From contig CALWMI010000077.1 of assembly GCA_944381745.1 (NCBI GenBank), positions 1 to 53,318 of the forward strand: a DNA stretch of 53,318 bases, read 5' to 3'. Numbering within the stretch: the stretch's first letter is position 1; every line of letters begins with the position of its first letter. Both the position numbers and the translations under genes were made by a program. The stretch is from an uncultured Lachnospiraceae bacterium. GTDB lineage: Bacteria > Bacillota > Clostridia > Lachnospirales > Lachnospiraceae. Below the pieces are notes generated by a model. It was not told where the DNA came from. It saw only the letters and a list, made by a program, of their open reading frames with translations, and did no database searches. This document shows, piece after piece, positions 32,459-41,545 of the stretch.

Positions 32459-33265
32459 TCACATCAGCAGCACGGCCAGCGTATAGATGATGGGCGCTGT
32501 GATAATCACGCTGTCGAACCGGTCCAGGATCCCCCCATGTCCCGGGATCAGGTGGCCATAGTCCTTGATGTCGTGGTTCCTCTTAATGGCTGAGGCAGCC
32601 AGGTCGCCGATCTGGGAGATCACAGCCCCCGCCGCGCAGCAGACGGCGAAGACCGCCGCGATATTTCCCTCGGCCTCCAGCAGGCCAAAGTGGGCTCCCA
32701 CCGCCCCGTAGGCGGCTCCCAAGAGGGCTGCCCCCACAATGCCGCCCACGCCGCCCTCCACGGATTTCTTCGGGCTCAGCACCGGCGCCATCTTATGCCT
32801 GCCAAACAGCATGCCGAACACATAGGCGCATGTATCGCAGCCCCAGGCGCAGAAGAACACAAGCCCGGTCAGGTATGCCCCGTCCGCAAGCTCCCGTATC
32901 TGATAGAGGTAGGACAGCATGAACACCACGTACACCATCCCGAACAGGGCGGTCATAATCTGCTCTGTCCGGTACTTCGGGTAGGCAAAGACGTAGCAGG
33001 CCAGCAGGCAGATGAGGAAACCCACCAGAAGCTCCGGTGCAAATTCCTTCTCCTCCCCGTGCAGGAGCGCATAGTACGCCACTGTGAACAGATAGCCCAG
33101 AATCCCCAGCAGATCCTTCTGCAGATGGAAGACCCGGTACAGCTCATACAGCCCCACAAGGGAGATGGCCAGCACAACGCCAAACCACACGTCCCCGCCC
33201 AGCATGATGGACGCCAGCGCGATTGCCACAAGCACGATCCCGCTGGCAAGCCTCGTAGCAAACAT
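32459..33265 (-). CDS. cdsA: Phosphatidate cytidylyltransferase
   Basis: This 268-residue membrane protein makes CDP-diacylglycerol from phosphatidate and CTP, the branch point for phospholipids. It has about eight membrane segments and the CdsA signature near the C-terminus: SQIGDLAASAIKRNHDIKDY and LIPGHGGILDRFDS. Length is typical. ATG at 33263-33265 begins 2 bases after the uppS stop, so translation is probably coupled. Together with uppS and dxr upstream and downstream it forms a lipid and isoprenoid block. Confidence 0.96.
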   Translation of the reverse strand: MFATRLASGIVLVAIALASIMLGGDVWFGVVLAISLVGLYELYRVFHLQKDLLGILGYLFTVAYYALLHGEEKEFAPELLVGFLICLLACYVFAYPKYRTEQIMTALFGMVYVVFMLSYLYQIRELADGAYLTGLVFFCAWGCDTCAYVFGMLFGRHKMAPVLSPKKSVEGGVGGIVGAALLGAAYGAVGAHFGLLEAEGNIAAVFAVCCAAGAVISQIGDLAASAIKRNHDIKDYGHLIPGHGGILDRFDSVIITAPIIYTLAVLLM

Positions 33266-33267
33266 TC

Positions 33268-33975
33268 CTACTCCTCCTTCACCCCTCCGTACCTGCGATC
33301 CCGCTCATTGTACTGCCGGATCGCCTTCTCCAGCTCTTCCTTCGTGAAATCCGGCCAGGGTACGTCGGTAAAATAGAACTCTGTGTAGGCCAGCTGCCAG
33401 AGCAGATAGTTGGACAGGCGCAGCTCGCCGCTGGTGCGGATCAGCAGATCCGGATCCGGGATCCCTTCCGTGTCCAGATATCCCCCGAACACCTCCTCCG
33501 TGATCTCCTCAGGCGCCAGCCGCCCCTCCTTCACATCCGCGGCCATCCGGCGCATGGCACGCACCATCTCGTCCCGGCTCCCGTAATTGATGGCAATGGT
33601 AAAATTCAGGCCGTCATTATTCTTGGACGCCTCCTCCAGCTCCGCAATCCTTGTGCGGATATCCTCGTCCAATCCACTCTTGTCCCCGATCACCCGCACC
33701 TTCATCCGGTTCTTCTCCGCTGTCTTCAGACAAGTCTTCATGTAGTTGCGCAGAAGCGTCATCAGCGCGTCCACCTCGGACTTTGGCCTTGACCAGTTCT
33801 CCGTGGAGAACGCGTAGACGGTCAGGTACTTGATCCCCATCTTGTATGCGTCCTCACAGATGCGCTCCACATTCTTGCTCCCCTGGGCATGGCCGTAATT
33901 TCGCGGCATCCCCCGCCTCTTGGCCCACCTGCCGTTGCCGTCCAAAATAATCGCCACATGCTGCGGTATATTCAT
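33268..33975 (-). CDS. uppS: Undecaprenyl diphosphate synthase
   Basis: This 235-residue cis-prenyltransferase extends farnesyl diphosphate with isopentenyl units to the C55 lipid carrier for peptidoglycan. It has VAIILDGNGRWAKRRG with the catalytic Asp, YAFSTENWSRP, and the C-terminal RTSGELRLSNYLLWQLAY substrate-binding motif. I chose ATG at 33973-33975 after AAGGAGGAAGATC rather than the in-frame start 42 bases upstream. It sits between frr and cdsA, the standard arrangement. Confidence 0.97.
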   Translation of the reverse strand: MNIPQHVAIILDGNGRWAKRRGMPRNYGHAQGSKNVERICEDAYKMGIKYLTVYAFSTENWSRPKSEVDALMTLLRNYMKTCLKTAEKNRMKVRVIGDKSGLDEDIRTRIAELEEASKNNDGLNFTIAINYGSRDEMVRAMRRMAADVKEGRLAPEEITEEVFGGYLDTEGIPDPDLLIRTSGELRLSNYLLWQLAYTEFYFTDVPWPDFTKEELEKAIRQYNERDRRYGGVKEE

Positions 33976-34068
33976 GATCTTCCTCCTTGATACCCGAACG
34001 GGGGCAGCCAGACCCACTCGTTGACTGCCCCCTGGATTTTATCGCCTCTGCAAGCCTGCAGCGCCCAA

Positions 34069-34620
34069 TTATACGGTCATGATCTCCTTGGCCTTCTTCT
34101 CCACCTCTTTGTCGATGTCAGCCACAAAGCGGTCGGTCAGCTTCTGGAGCTGCTCCTCCATATCCTTGATCTGATCCTCGGAAACCTCCGTGCCCTTCAG
34201 CTTCTTCAGCTGGTCGTTCCCATCCCTGCGGATGTTGCGGACAGCCACCTTCGCAGCCTCCCCCTTCTTCTTCACGTCCTTGACCAGATCCTTCCTGCGC
34301 TCCTCCGTGAGCTCCGGGAACACCAGGCGGATCACCTTGCCGTCGTCGTTGGGATTGATCCCGATGTCGGACGTCATGATCGCCTTGTTGATCGCCTTCA
34401 CCAGGCTAGGCTCCCAGGGCTGGATCTGGATCATCCTCGGCTCCGGGACTGTGACGTTGGCCAGCTGCTGGATCGGCGTCGGGCTCCCATAGTAATCGAT
34501 GCGCAGCTTATCCAGCACATGGGGGTTGGCTCTCCCTGCGCGGACGGCGTCAAACTCCCTGCACATCCCGTCAAAGGTCTTCGTCATCTTCGTCTCGTAG
34601 GTTTTCAGTCTCTCATCCAT
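34069..34620 (-). CDS. frr: Ribosome recycling factor
   Basis: This 183-residue two-domain factor splits post-termination ribosomes with EF-G. Family marks are DAVRAGRANPHVLDKL near residue 25, PEPRMIQIQPWEPS near 75 and LTEERRKDLVKDVKK near 115. ATG at 34618-34620 follows GGAGGAAGCAAT; a longer in-frame extension of 41 residues is GC-rich and not family-like. It is transcribed with pyrH, 169 bases upstream, and precedes uppS by 93 bases. Confidence 0.97.
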   Translation of the reverse strand: MDERLKTYETKMTKTFDGMCREFDAVRAGRANPHVLDKLRIDYYGSPTPIQQLANVTVPEPRMIQIQPWEPSLVKAINKAIMTSDIGINPNDDGKVIRLVFPELTEERRKDLVKDVKKKGEAAKVAVRNIRRDGNDQLKKLKGTEVSEDQIKDMEEQLQKLTDRFVADIDKEVEKKAKEIMTV

Positions 34621-34789
34621 ATTGCTTCCTCCTGTTATCTTGCAATGGCCAGCTCCCTCAGCGCCCTTGGCTTCCGCCGGGAGCCCGCCCCTCTCTGATC
34701 TCTCCGTCTTCCTGCATGCCCCTATGCCTGCAGGGGCTCTCATGTCCCTTATGTTCAGCCCTCGAAAGCCAGCCTCCTATCCCGCTGCC

Positions 34790-35485
34790 TCACACAAGGA
34801 CTCTCGTGCCGGTGAAAGGCCCCTTCACTGCCCGGACAATGCTGTCCTCCCCGTCAAGGCCGAAGACCAACATCGGCATATGATTCTCCATACACAGGAT
34901 CGACGCCGTCATGTCCACCACCTGCAGCTTCCGGTCGATAACCTCCTGGATCGTCACCTCATCATACTTCTTCGCCTGCGGGTTCTCCTTCGGGTCGCTG
35001 TCATACACGCCGTCCACCGCCTTGGCCAGCAGGATCATATCCGCCTCGATCTCCACCGCCCGCAGCACCGTGGCCGTGTCCGTGGAGAAATACGGATGCC
35101 CGGTTCCCCCCGCGAAAAAGGTCACAATCCCCTTCTCAAAATACTTCCTCACCCGGTCCTTGGAGAAGAGCTTGGTCATGGTGCCGCACTCAAACGGGGT
35201 GAGAATCTGCGTCTTCATCCCCACATAGCGGAAAATCTCAGACACATAGATGCAGTTCATCACCGTGGCCAGCATACCGATCTGATCCGCCTTCGTGCGG
35301 TCGATGGTGCTGCTGGAACGCCCTCTCCAGAAATTCCCGCCGCCGATCACCACCGAGATCTCCATCCCGCTGTCTGCCAGCTCCTTCACCTGCCTGGCCA
35401 CGCCAAGCACCGTCTCCTCGTCAAATCCCGTCTTCTTATCCCCTGCCAGCGCCTCTCCGCTGAGCTTCAATAAAATACGCTTCAT
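34790..35485 (-). CDS. pyrH: UMP kinase
   Basis: This 231-residue amino-acid-kinase-fold enzyme phosphorylates UMP to UDP. Visible are the N-terminal LKLSGEALAG, IGGGNFWRGR and the uridylate region STDTATVLRAVEIEAD. Full length. It is first in the pyrH-frr-uppS-cdsA-dxr-rseP unit behind a sigma-A promoter. The usual upstream neighbours rpsB and tsf are not next to it; a GH13 gene and the spoIVB region lie there instead. Confidence 0.97.
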   Translation of the reverse strand: MKRILLKLSGEALAGDKKTGFDEETVLGVARQVKELADSGMEISVVIGGGNFWRGRSSSTIDRTKADQIGMLATVMNCIYVSEIFRYVGMKTQILTPFECGTMTKLFSKDRVRKYFEKGIVTFFAGGTGHPYFSTDTATVLRAVEIEADMILLAKAVDGVYDSDPKENPQAKKYDEVTIQEVIDRKLQVVDMTASILCMENHMPMLVFGLDGEDSIVRAVKGPFTGTRVLV

Positions 35486-35542
35486 CTGCCTGTCTCCCTA
35501 GCTTCCAGTTGTTCTATTCTTCTTTTCCAATTTCTACTGTTT

Positions 35543-35570
35543 ATTCTACCATAATCCAGGAAAAATTCAA
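35543..35570 (-). promoter_or_regulatory. Sigma-A promoter of the pyrH operon
   Basis: On the minus strand TTGAAT (35565-35570), 16 bases, TAGAAT (35543-35548), placed about 55 bases before the pyrH ATG. It serves the six-gene lipid and translation operon. Confidence 0.7.
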
Positions 35571-35581
35571 GAAAAGAAGTT

Positions 35582-35600
35582 AGCGTCGGTGTACAAGGGG
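35582..35600 (+). repeat. Dispersed palindromic repeat, half copy
   Basis: AGCGTCGGTGTACAAGGGG matches the left half of the element at 28382. The right arm is not recognisable. It lies between the amylase 3' end and the pyrH promoter. Confidence 0.55.
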
Positions 35601-35650
35601 CAATCCGCCTGCCGCTGCCCTGGCCTGCGCTTCCCGCCCGGCAGCCGCCC

Positions 35651-36958
35651 TCATCCCGCCTTCCAGTAGGAGGCTGTGTAAGGGGGAAGAGCCAGCTCTC
35701 CTGCAGGAACCGCCTCCCCCTCTGCCAACAGGTTTTCCAGGCGGGCGCACCCCGCGTCAAACCTGGCCGTGTACGCCTCCCCGTCCGCGTTCACCGCCAC
35801 GAAAATCCTCTCCCCGCCTGCGCTGCGCTCGAACACGCACTGCCGGTTGGTCAGCACCACCGTGCGGTATCCGCCCCACAGGAGCGCGTTCTCCCGCTGG
35901 TGGATGTGGGACAGCTTAGCCACCCACGCACAGAGCTCGTTGTCAAGCGGTTCTCCAAAGCAGGGGCGAAGGGCCCAGTCTCCCTCCTCCTTCCTGCCCT
36001 TGGCTCCCCACTCGCTCCCGTAATAGATGCAGGGGATTCCCGGCATCCCGAACAAGACTGCGTACAGGAGGGGCAGGTGCCTCTCGTCCGCCAGGATGGA
36101 CGCAACCCGCGTCACATCGTGGTTGTCGGCGAAGCACAGCAGATGCTTGCCCTTGTACAGCGTCCAGTTTTCCGGCCCGAACTGCCGGTTGAGGGAGTGG
36201 CAGATCTCGAACAGGTTCCTGCTGTTGAAGCTGGAGTACAGCCCCTTATAGCACTCGTAATTGGTGCAGGAATGCAGCATGCCCTCATTCACAATCTGGT
36301 TGTAATCCCCGTGCAGCACCTCCCCCGCCAGCCAGAAGTCCTCCTTAAGCCCTGCGGTGAATTCCCGCAGGCGATGCATGAAGTTCCGGTCAAGGGAGTA
36401 GGCCACGTCCAGGCGCAGGCCGTCGATATCAAACGCCTCCACCCAGCTTTGCACGCAGCCCAGCAGATGGGACACCACCTCTTCGTTCCTTAAGTTCAGC
36501 TTCACCAGCTCATAGTGGCCCTCCCAGCCCTCGTACCAGAAGCCGTCCCCGTAGCCGGAATCTCCGCCGAAATTGATGTGGAACCAGTCCTTGTAGGGCG
36601 AATCCCATTTCCGCTCCTGCACATCCCGGAACGCCCAGAAGCCCCGCCCCACATGGTTGAAGACGCCGTCCAGCACCACCCGGATCCCCGCCTCATGAAG
36701 GGCGCGCACCACCTGGGCGAAATCCTCGTTGCTCCCCAGCCTTCCGTCAATTTCCCGGTAATCCCTCGTGTCGTAACCGTGGGAATCCGACTGGAACACC
36801 GGGGAAAAATAAACGGCTGTGATATGCAGCCGCTTCATATGGGGGATCCAGTCCATCACCTTGCGGATCCGGTTCACACAGTTCCCGTCGTTCTCCCTGG
36901 GCGCTCCCACAAAGCCCAGGGGATAGATCTGATAAAATACGCTCTCCTCTGCCCACAT
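35651..36958 (-). CDS. GH13 alpha-amylase/cyclomaltodextrinase-like glycosidase
   Basis: This 435-residue cytoplasmic enzyme hydrolyses alpha-1,4-glucans or maltodextrins. It has a (beta/alpha)8 barrel with GH13 conserved regions: I, LDGVFNHVG; II, DIDGLRLDVAYSL with the nucleophile Asp; III, WLAGEVLHGD with the acid Glu; IV, FADNHDVTR with the transition-state Asp. No signal peptide is present, and the N-terminal domain of larger neopullulanases is absent. ATG at 36956-36958 follows GGGAGG; TTG nine bases upstream is too close to that site. It is 70 bases downstream of spoIVB in the same direction. A role in glycogen or imported dextrin use is inferred. Confidence 0.92.
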   Translation of the reverse strand: MWAEESVFYQIYPLGFVGAPRENDGNCVNRIRKVMDWIPHMKRLHITAVYFSPVFQSDSHGYDTRDYREIDGRLGSNEDFAQVVRALHEAGIRVVLDGVFNHVGRGFWAFRDVQERKWDSPYKDWFHINFGGDSGYGDGFWYEGWEGHYELVKLNLRNEEVVSHLLGCVQSWVEAFDIDGLRLDVAYSLDRNFMHRLREFTAGLKEDFWLAGEVLHGDYNQIVNEGMLHSCTNYECYKGLYSSFNSRNLFEICHSLNRQFGPENWTLYKGKHLLCFADNHDVTRVASILADERHLPLLYAVLFGMPGIPCIYYGSEWGAKGRKEEGDWALRPCFGEPLDNELCAWVAKLSHIHQRENALLWGGYRTVVLTNRQCVFERSAGGERIFVAVNADGEAYTARFDAGCARLENLLAEGEAVPAGELALPPYTASYWKAG

Positions 36959-37028
36959 AGACAGCAATTCCTCCCTTTCTGCCGCTTTTCGTTCTATTAT
37001 ACCGGAAGAAGGGCCCTACGGCAACACC

Positions 37029-38300
37029 TCACATAGCGTTCAGCATGTTCTCGATAAAAATTCCAAACCCCTTGGCGGAATCCTGCACAAACACATGGGT
37101 CACCGCACCGATGATCTTCCCGTTCTGCAGGATCGGGCTGCCGCTCATCCCCTGCACAATCCCCCCGGTGAGGGCCAGAAGCCTCTCGTCGGTCACCCGC
37201 AGCACAATGCCCTTATTGATGTCGTCGCCGGACAGATGGATCTCCTCGATCTCCACCTCGTATTCCTGGAGCTCCCCCTCCATATAGCAGCGGATCACCG
37301 CCGGCCCAACCGCAATCTCCTGCTTCCACCCCACCTCCACCGGAGACGCCGCGCATTCCTGGCTCAGGGTGCTGCCCGCCTTGCCGAAAATTCCCGCCGG
37401 TGTGTTCTTTGTGATTTTTCCCCGCAGGTTGGCGCTGTCATAGGAGATCATGCCCATCAGCTCCCCGGGCGTCCCACTCTGCCCCTTCACAATGGAGAGG
37501 ATCTCCGCCTCATAGAGGCTGCCGCTGTCGATCTCCATTAAGGTGCTGGTGTCCACATCGTTGATGCCGTGGCCCAGCGCCCCAAAATTGCTCTCTCCGT
37601 CCACGTAGGTGAGGGTGCCGATGCCCTGGGTGTTGTCCCGCACCCAGATGCCCAGCCGGTAGACGCCGCCCGGCGCGGCCACCGGCTGAATCTTTACCTC
37701 TGTCGTCTCGCCGTTCCTGCGGATTCCCAGCACCACATCCTCCCCCTGGCAGTCTGCCACCTCCGCCAGCAGCTCCTCCTTCTCCTCCACTTCCCTCCCG
37801 TTCACTGACACGATATAATCCCCGGATTTTACAATGTTCCGGGCAGGCTCCTGCTCTGTCCCGTCCGCCGCTGTGATGGGGCTGGTGCCGATCACCAGGA
37901 TGCCCTCCGTTTTCAGGTAGATCCCCACCGGGTATCCCCCAGGCGTCACATACTCCTTCTCCTGTACGTTCACCTGCACGCTCTTGAGCGGGATAATCCC
38001 GAAGAGCTTACACTCCATGACGTAGCTCCCCTGGGTCTCTCCCACCACGGAAAAAGGCTTGGCCATATCCACATGGATCTCCATATCCTGGGCCTCCTCC
38101 GACGCATAGACGGAGGTTCCCGAGAAGCTTGCGCTCACCGGGATGTTCCAGTCAAACTGCTGCTCCTCTTCTATGTTCAGCCGCAGCTCGTCTGGTATGC
38201 AGCGGCTGTAAAAATAAAATACGTAAAAACAGAGTCCCAGTACGCCCGCAGCCAGCCATCCCACCAGCCAGCCCCGGTACCGTTTCAGCCTTTTGTCCAT
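37029..38300 (-). CDS. spoIVB: SpoIVB signalling serine peptidase
   Basis: This 423-residue protein is made in the forespore, crosses its membrane and triggers pro-sigma-K processing in the mother cell during sporulation. It has one N-terminal membrane anchor (about 11-31), a PDZ domain (about 130-210) and a SpoIVB peptidase domain with His in FGALGHGIND and the nucleophile Ser in VQGMSGSPILQNGKIIGA. Its presence implies that the organism forms endospores. It lies after recN, separated by a terminator, so it must have its own promoter, expected to be sigma-F or sigma-G dependent, though I could not assign one. Confidence 0.95.
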   Translation of the reverse strand: MDKRLKRYRGWLVGWLAAGVLGLCFYVFYFYSRCIPDELRLNIEEEQQFDWNIPVSASFSGTSVYASEEAQDMEIHVDMAKPFSVVGETQGSYVMECKLFGIIPLKSVQVNVQEKEYVTPGGYPVGIYLKTEGILVIGTSPITAADGTEQEPARNIVKSGDYIVSVNGREVEEKEELLAEVADCQGEDVVLGIRRNGETTEVKIQPVAAPGGVYRLGIWVRDNTQGIGTLTYVDGESNFGALGHGINDVDTSTLMEIDSGSLYEAEILSIVKGQSGTPGELMGMISYDSANLRGKITKNTPAGIFGKAGSTLSQECAASPVEVGWKQEIAVGPAVIRCYMEGELQEYEVEIEEIHLSGDDINKGIVLRVTDERLLALTGGIVQGMSGSPILQNGKIIGAVTHVFVQDSAKGFGIFIENMLNAM

Positions 38301-38389
38301 CGCGGGTCTTCCTTCCTATCAGCCATAATCTCACAAACGCGAAACAAAAGCTTTCCTGTCACAATGCAACCAGGGCCTCGCCCTGCAGC

Positions 38390-38422
38390 AAAAAAGAACA
38401 GGGCCGCCTTTGCTCCCTGTCC
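38390..38422 (-). terminator. Rho-independent terminator after recN
   Basis: On the minus strand GGACAGGG pairs with CCCTGTTC and is followed by six T (bases 38390-38395 as A on plus). It ends the asp23-to-recN operon. A second small stem, CAGGGC-GCCCTG, lies just beyond. Confidence 0.8.
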
Positions 38423-38443
38423 TTTATTATGGTTCATCCCCGC

Positions 38444-40138
38444 CTATTTCACTCTAGGTATTTTTGTACGGTCTGCCAATTCTTTCATCTCCCGCGCGTT
38501 CTCCAGCACAGCGCCGGTGATCTTCACGCCGCCCAGCATCCTGGCAAGCTCTTCCACTTCCTCTTCCCGGGACAGCTGCCGGATTGTGGTGGCAGTCCCA
38601 TCATTTTCCACATGTTTCTCGATGAGAAAATGGGTGTCCGCCATGGACGCGATCTGGGGCAGGTGGGTGATGCAGATCACCTGGTGCTCCCCGGCGATGA
38701 CGCTGAGCTTCTCCGACACCTTCTGCGCCGTCTGCCCGCTGATCCCCGCGTCGATCTCGTCGAAAATCAGCGTGTGCACCGCATCCCTGTCCGCCAGCAC
38801 CGACTTCACCGCCAGCATAATCCGGGACAGCTCCCCGCCGGACGCCACGTCCTTCATGGGCTTCACCGGCTCTCCCGGGTTTGTGGAGATATAGAATTCC
38901 GCCGCATCCATTCCGTCCGGCCCGCAGCTTTCCGTCCGCTCCAGGCGGATCTCGAATGCCACCCGCTCAAAATTCAGTTCCCGAAGCGCCTCCCCGATCT
39001 TCTCCGACAGCTGTCCCGCAGCCGAGGCCCGCAGGGCGGACAGCCGCCCGCAGAAGTCCGCAAGCCTGTCATTCAGCCCCGCCAGCTCCTCTTCCTTCTG
39101 CCGCCGGGACTCCTCGTAGGTGAGAAGGCTCTCCAGCCGCTCCTCCTTCTGGCTCTTATATTCCAGTATCTCCTCCACGGTGGAGCCATACTTGTCCTTC
39201 AGGCGGTTGATCTCGTTGAGACGCTCCTCCACCTCCGCGAACCTATCCCCGGCAAACTCCAGCTGCCTTGCATACTCCTGGAGCTCCCGGTTGAAATCAT
39301 TCAGCAGGCCGTCGATGGATGCCAGCTGCTCTGCCAGCCCCTCCAGCTGCCCGTCGTACTCCGCCGCTCCTGCCAGCTGGCGCACCGCCCGGCCTACCGA
39401 TTCCCCGGCTCCGGCCATGGAGCCGTAACCCGTCTCCTGGTAAACCGCCGAGACGGCCTCCAGGATCCTCCTGCTGTTGAGAAGCCTCCGGTACTGTGCC
39501 TCCAGCTCCTCATCCTCGCCGGGAGCCAGCCGGGCCTCCTCGATCTCCTGGATCTCAAACTGGGCGAAGGAAATCTCCCGGGCTCTCGCCTGGGCGTCCA
39601 TCGTCTCCTCCTCCAGCTCCCGCCTCAGCGCCGCGTATCTCCCGTAGAGCCCGGACACCTGCGCCTTCACGGCGGCCAGCTCCCCCCCGCCGTAGGCGTC
39701 CAGTATCTCCAGCTGGCGCTTCCGCTGGGTGAGCCCCTGGTGCTCGTGCTGCCCGCATATGTCCAGCAGGAGGGCGCCCGCCCTCTGGAGCACCGCCGCA
39801 GAGCAGGTCTCCCCGTTGATTTTGCAGATGCTCCTGCCTCCCGACAGCCTCCGGGAAAAGACGAACTGCCGCTCCCCGTCCAGAGGATAGAGCTCCATAG
39901 CTGCCAGCGCCTCCAGCGCCTCGTCCTCCGCCTCGAACACAAGCTCCGCGCAGGCGTAATCGCTCTGCGTGCGGATCATATCCTTCGACACCTTTCCGCC
40001 CAGCGCCATACCCACAGAGCCGATCAGGATGGACTTGCCCGCCCCGGTCTCACCAGTCAGGATGTTCATCCCCTCCTGGAAATATACCTCGGCCTCCTGG
40101 ATCAAGGCCAGATTTTTCACATGCAAACTGACTAACAT
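38444..40138 (-). CDS. recN: DNA repair protein RecN
   Basis: This 564-residue SMC-like ATPase acts early in double-strand-break repair. Walker A LTGETGAGKSILIGSVGMAL is at about 28-47. The C-terminal half has the ABC signature ASGGELSRIMLA and Walker B TLIFDEIDAGISG. A long coiled coil lies in between. Length is normal. ATG at 40136-40138. It follows argR by 43 bases, the usual neighbour in Clostridia and Bacillus, and ends at a terminator. Confidence 0.97.
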   Translation of the reverse strand: MLVSLHVKNLALIQEAEVYFQEGMNILTGETGAGKSILIGSVGMALGGKVSKDMIRTQSDYACAELVFEAEDEALEALAAMELYPLDGERQFVFSRRLSGGRSICKINGETCSAAVLQRAGALLLDICGQHEHQGLTQRKRQLEILDAYGGGELAAVKAQVSGLYGRYAALRRELEEETMDAQARAREISFAQFEIQEIEEARLAPGEDEELEAQYRRLLNSRRILEAVSAVYQETGYGSMAGAGESVGRAVRQLAGAAEYDGQLEGLAEQLASIDGLLNDFNRELQEYARQLEFAGDRFAEVEERLNEINRLKDKYGSTVEEILEYKSQKEERLESLLTYEESRRQKEEELAGLNDRLADFCGRLSALRASAAGQLSEKIGEALRELNFERVAFEIRLERTESCGPDGMDAAEFYISTNPGEPVKPMKDVASGGELSRIMLAVKSVLADRDAVHTLIFDEIDAGISGQTAQKVSEKLSVIAGEHQVICITHLPQIASMADTHFLIEKHVENDGTATTIRQLSREEEVEELARMLGGVKITGAVLENAREMKELADRTKIPRVK

Positions 40139-40181
40139 AGCTCTCCCCCGCCCTCAGGCTGCGGCCGCCCGCCGCAAAATG

Positions 40182-40631
40182 TCACTGCAGGATCTTACTC
40201 AGCTTATCCATGGCGATCAGCGTATCGTCCACGCTGCGCATCGCGCACATAACCGTGTCGTCCCCCGCAATGCAGCCGACGATCTCGTTCCAGTGCAGGG
40301 CGTCCAGCGCCGCCCCCACAGCCATGGCCATGCCGGACACCGTCTTGATGACCAGAATATTCTGTGCCATATCCATGGACAGGAAGCCGTCCCGCAGCAC
40401 CCGGATGTACTTCTCGCTCTCCCAGGTATCCTTGTTCTGGAATACCACGTACTTCTGCTTCTCCCCGTTCTCCGCGACCTTCATCAGCTTCAGCTCCCGG
40501 ATGTCCCGGGACACGGTGGCCTGGGTCACATTGAAGCCCTCCTGGTTCAGCCGCTCCGCCAGCTCCTCCTGCGTCTCGATGTTGTACCTGTTGATCAGCT
40601 CTATAATCTTGGCATGCCTGGCTGTCTTCAC
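40182..40631 (-). CDS. argR: Arginine repressor
   Basis: This 149-residue hexameric repressor binds ARG boxes with arginine. The N-terminal winged helix is TARHAKIIELINRYNIETQE, and the family DNA-contact motif is VTQATVSRDIRELKL. The C-terminal arginine-binding domain has VGCIAGDDTVM. I chose GTG at 40629-40631, after AGGGAGGGAAGAGCG; the GTG 27 bases upstream would add nine residues and overlap nadK. It sits between nadK and recN as in many Firmicutes. Confidence 0.95.
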   Translation of the reverse strand: MKTARHAKIIELINRYNIETQEELAERLNQEGFNVTQATVSRDIRELKLMKVAENGEKQKYVVFQNKDTWESEKYIRVLRDGFLSMDMAQNILVIKTVSGMAMAVGAALDALHWNEIVGCIAGDDTVMCAMRSVDDTLIAMDKLSKILQ

Positions 40632-40654
40632 CGCTCTTCCCTCCCTGCTTGCGC

Positions 40655-41512
40655 TCACTTTAGTTTCTTGCTCAAAATCTCTAAAAAGCTGCTGTCATTG
40701 ATCCTGATCAGCTTCGTGCTCCGCCTGGACTTCTTGACCACAATCCTCTCCCCCGTCACAAACTCCGAGAAGGTATCCCCGTCAAAAGTCACCGCCGCCT
40801 GCTCTCTGGCTATCTTGCGCCCGGGGCCGATCAGAACCTCCACCGTATCCTCCCCGGACAGGACGATGCTTCTCGTGTTCAGCGTGTGGGCGCAGATCGG
40901 CGTGATCAGCAGCATGTCCGCGCTGGGCTCCACGATAGGGCCGCCCGCCGACAGGTTATAGCCGGTGGAGCCGGTGGGAGTTGAGATAATCATACCATCC
41001 GCATGGTAGGAATTCAAGTGACGCCCGTTGACGTAAATGTTGAAATTGATGACCCGCAGCGCGCCGCTGCGGCTGATCACAATATCGTTCAGCGCCCGGC
41101 TGCGGAACACCTGGCCGTCGGCGTGTACAAGCTCCCCGTCCAGCATCATCCGCCGCTCCAGGTGGTAGCGCCCCTCCATCAGGCAGTCCAGCGCCTCCCG
41201 GTACCGGGCGGAGTCTGTCTCCGTCAGGTAGCCCAGGTTCCCCATGTTGATGCCCAGGAATGCCACGTCCTTGCGGGCCAGATCCCTGGCCGCCTGGATC
41301 ACAGTCCCGTCCCCGCCCAGCACAATGACCCCTTCCGTGTCGTCCGGCACCAGCGCGGGGTTGGTGTAGAGATAGCCCTCCTTCTCCCCGGTGCCGTCCG
41401 CCTCCTGGTACAGGCAGCGCCTGCCGCGCTCTTCCAGATACCGGACAATGGTGTCCCGCATCTTCCGCGTCTCTTCCTTCTGGCTGTTGGCGATGATGTA
41501 AAATCTGTCCAT
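40655..41512 (-). CDS. nadK: NAD kinase
   Basis: This 285-residue enzyme makes NADP from NAD. Visible are the GGDGT motif (VIVLGGDGTVIQAARD), the family NMGNLGYLTE, and STPTGSTGYNLSAGGPIV, which contacts NAD. Length is normal for the Firmicutes PpnK. I chose ATG at 41510-41512; a GTG 12 bases upstream is also open. It is 24 bases before argR. Confidence 0.95.
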   Translation of the reverse strand: MDRFYIIANSQKEETRKMRDTIVRYLEERGRRCLYQEADGTGEKEGYLYTNPALVPDDTEGVIVLGGDGTVIQAARDLARKDVAFLGINMGNLGYLTETDSARYREALDCLMEGRYHLERRMMLDGELVHADGQVFRSRALNDIVISRSGALRVINFNIYVNGRHLNSYHADGMIISTPTGSTGYNLSAGGPIVEPSADMLLITPICAHTLNTRSIVLSGEDTVEVLIGPGRKIAREQAAVTFDGDTFSEFVTGERIVVKKSRRSTKLIRINDSSFLEILSKKLK

Positions 41513-41545
41513 AACCCATCTCACTTTCCACGAAATATCCGGCGG

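Noticed and set aside
34000..34032. GGGGGCAG...CTGCCCCC stem between frr and uppS as a terminator
   Set aside because: On the coding (minus) strand no T-run follows, and both flanking genes belong to one essential operon.
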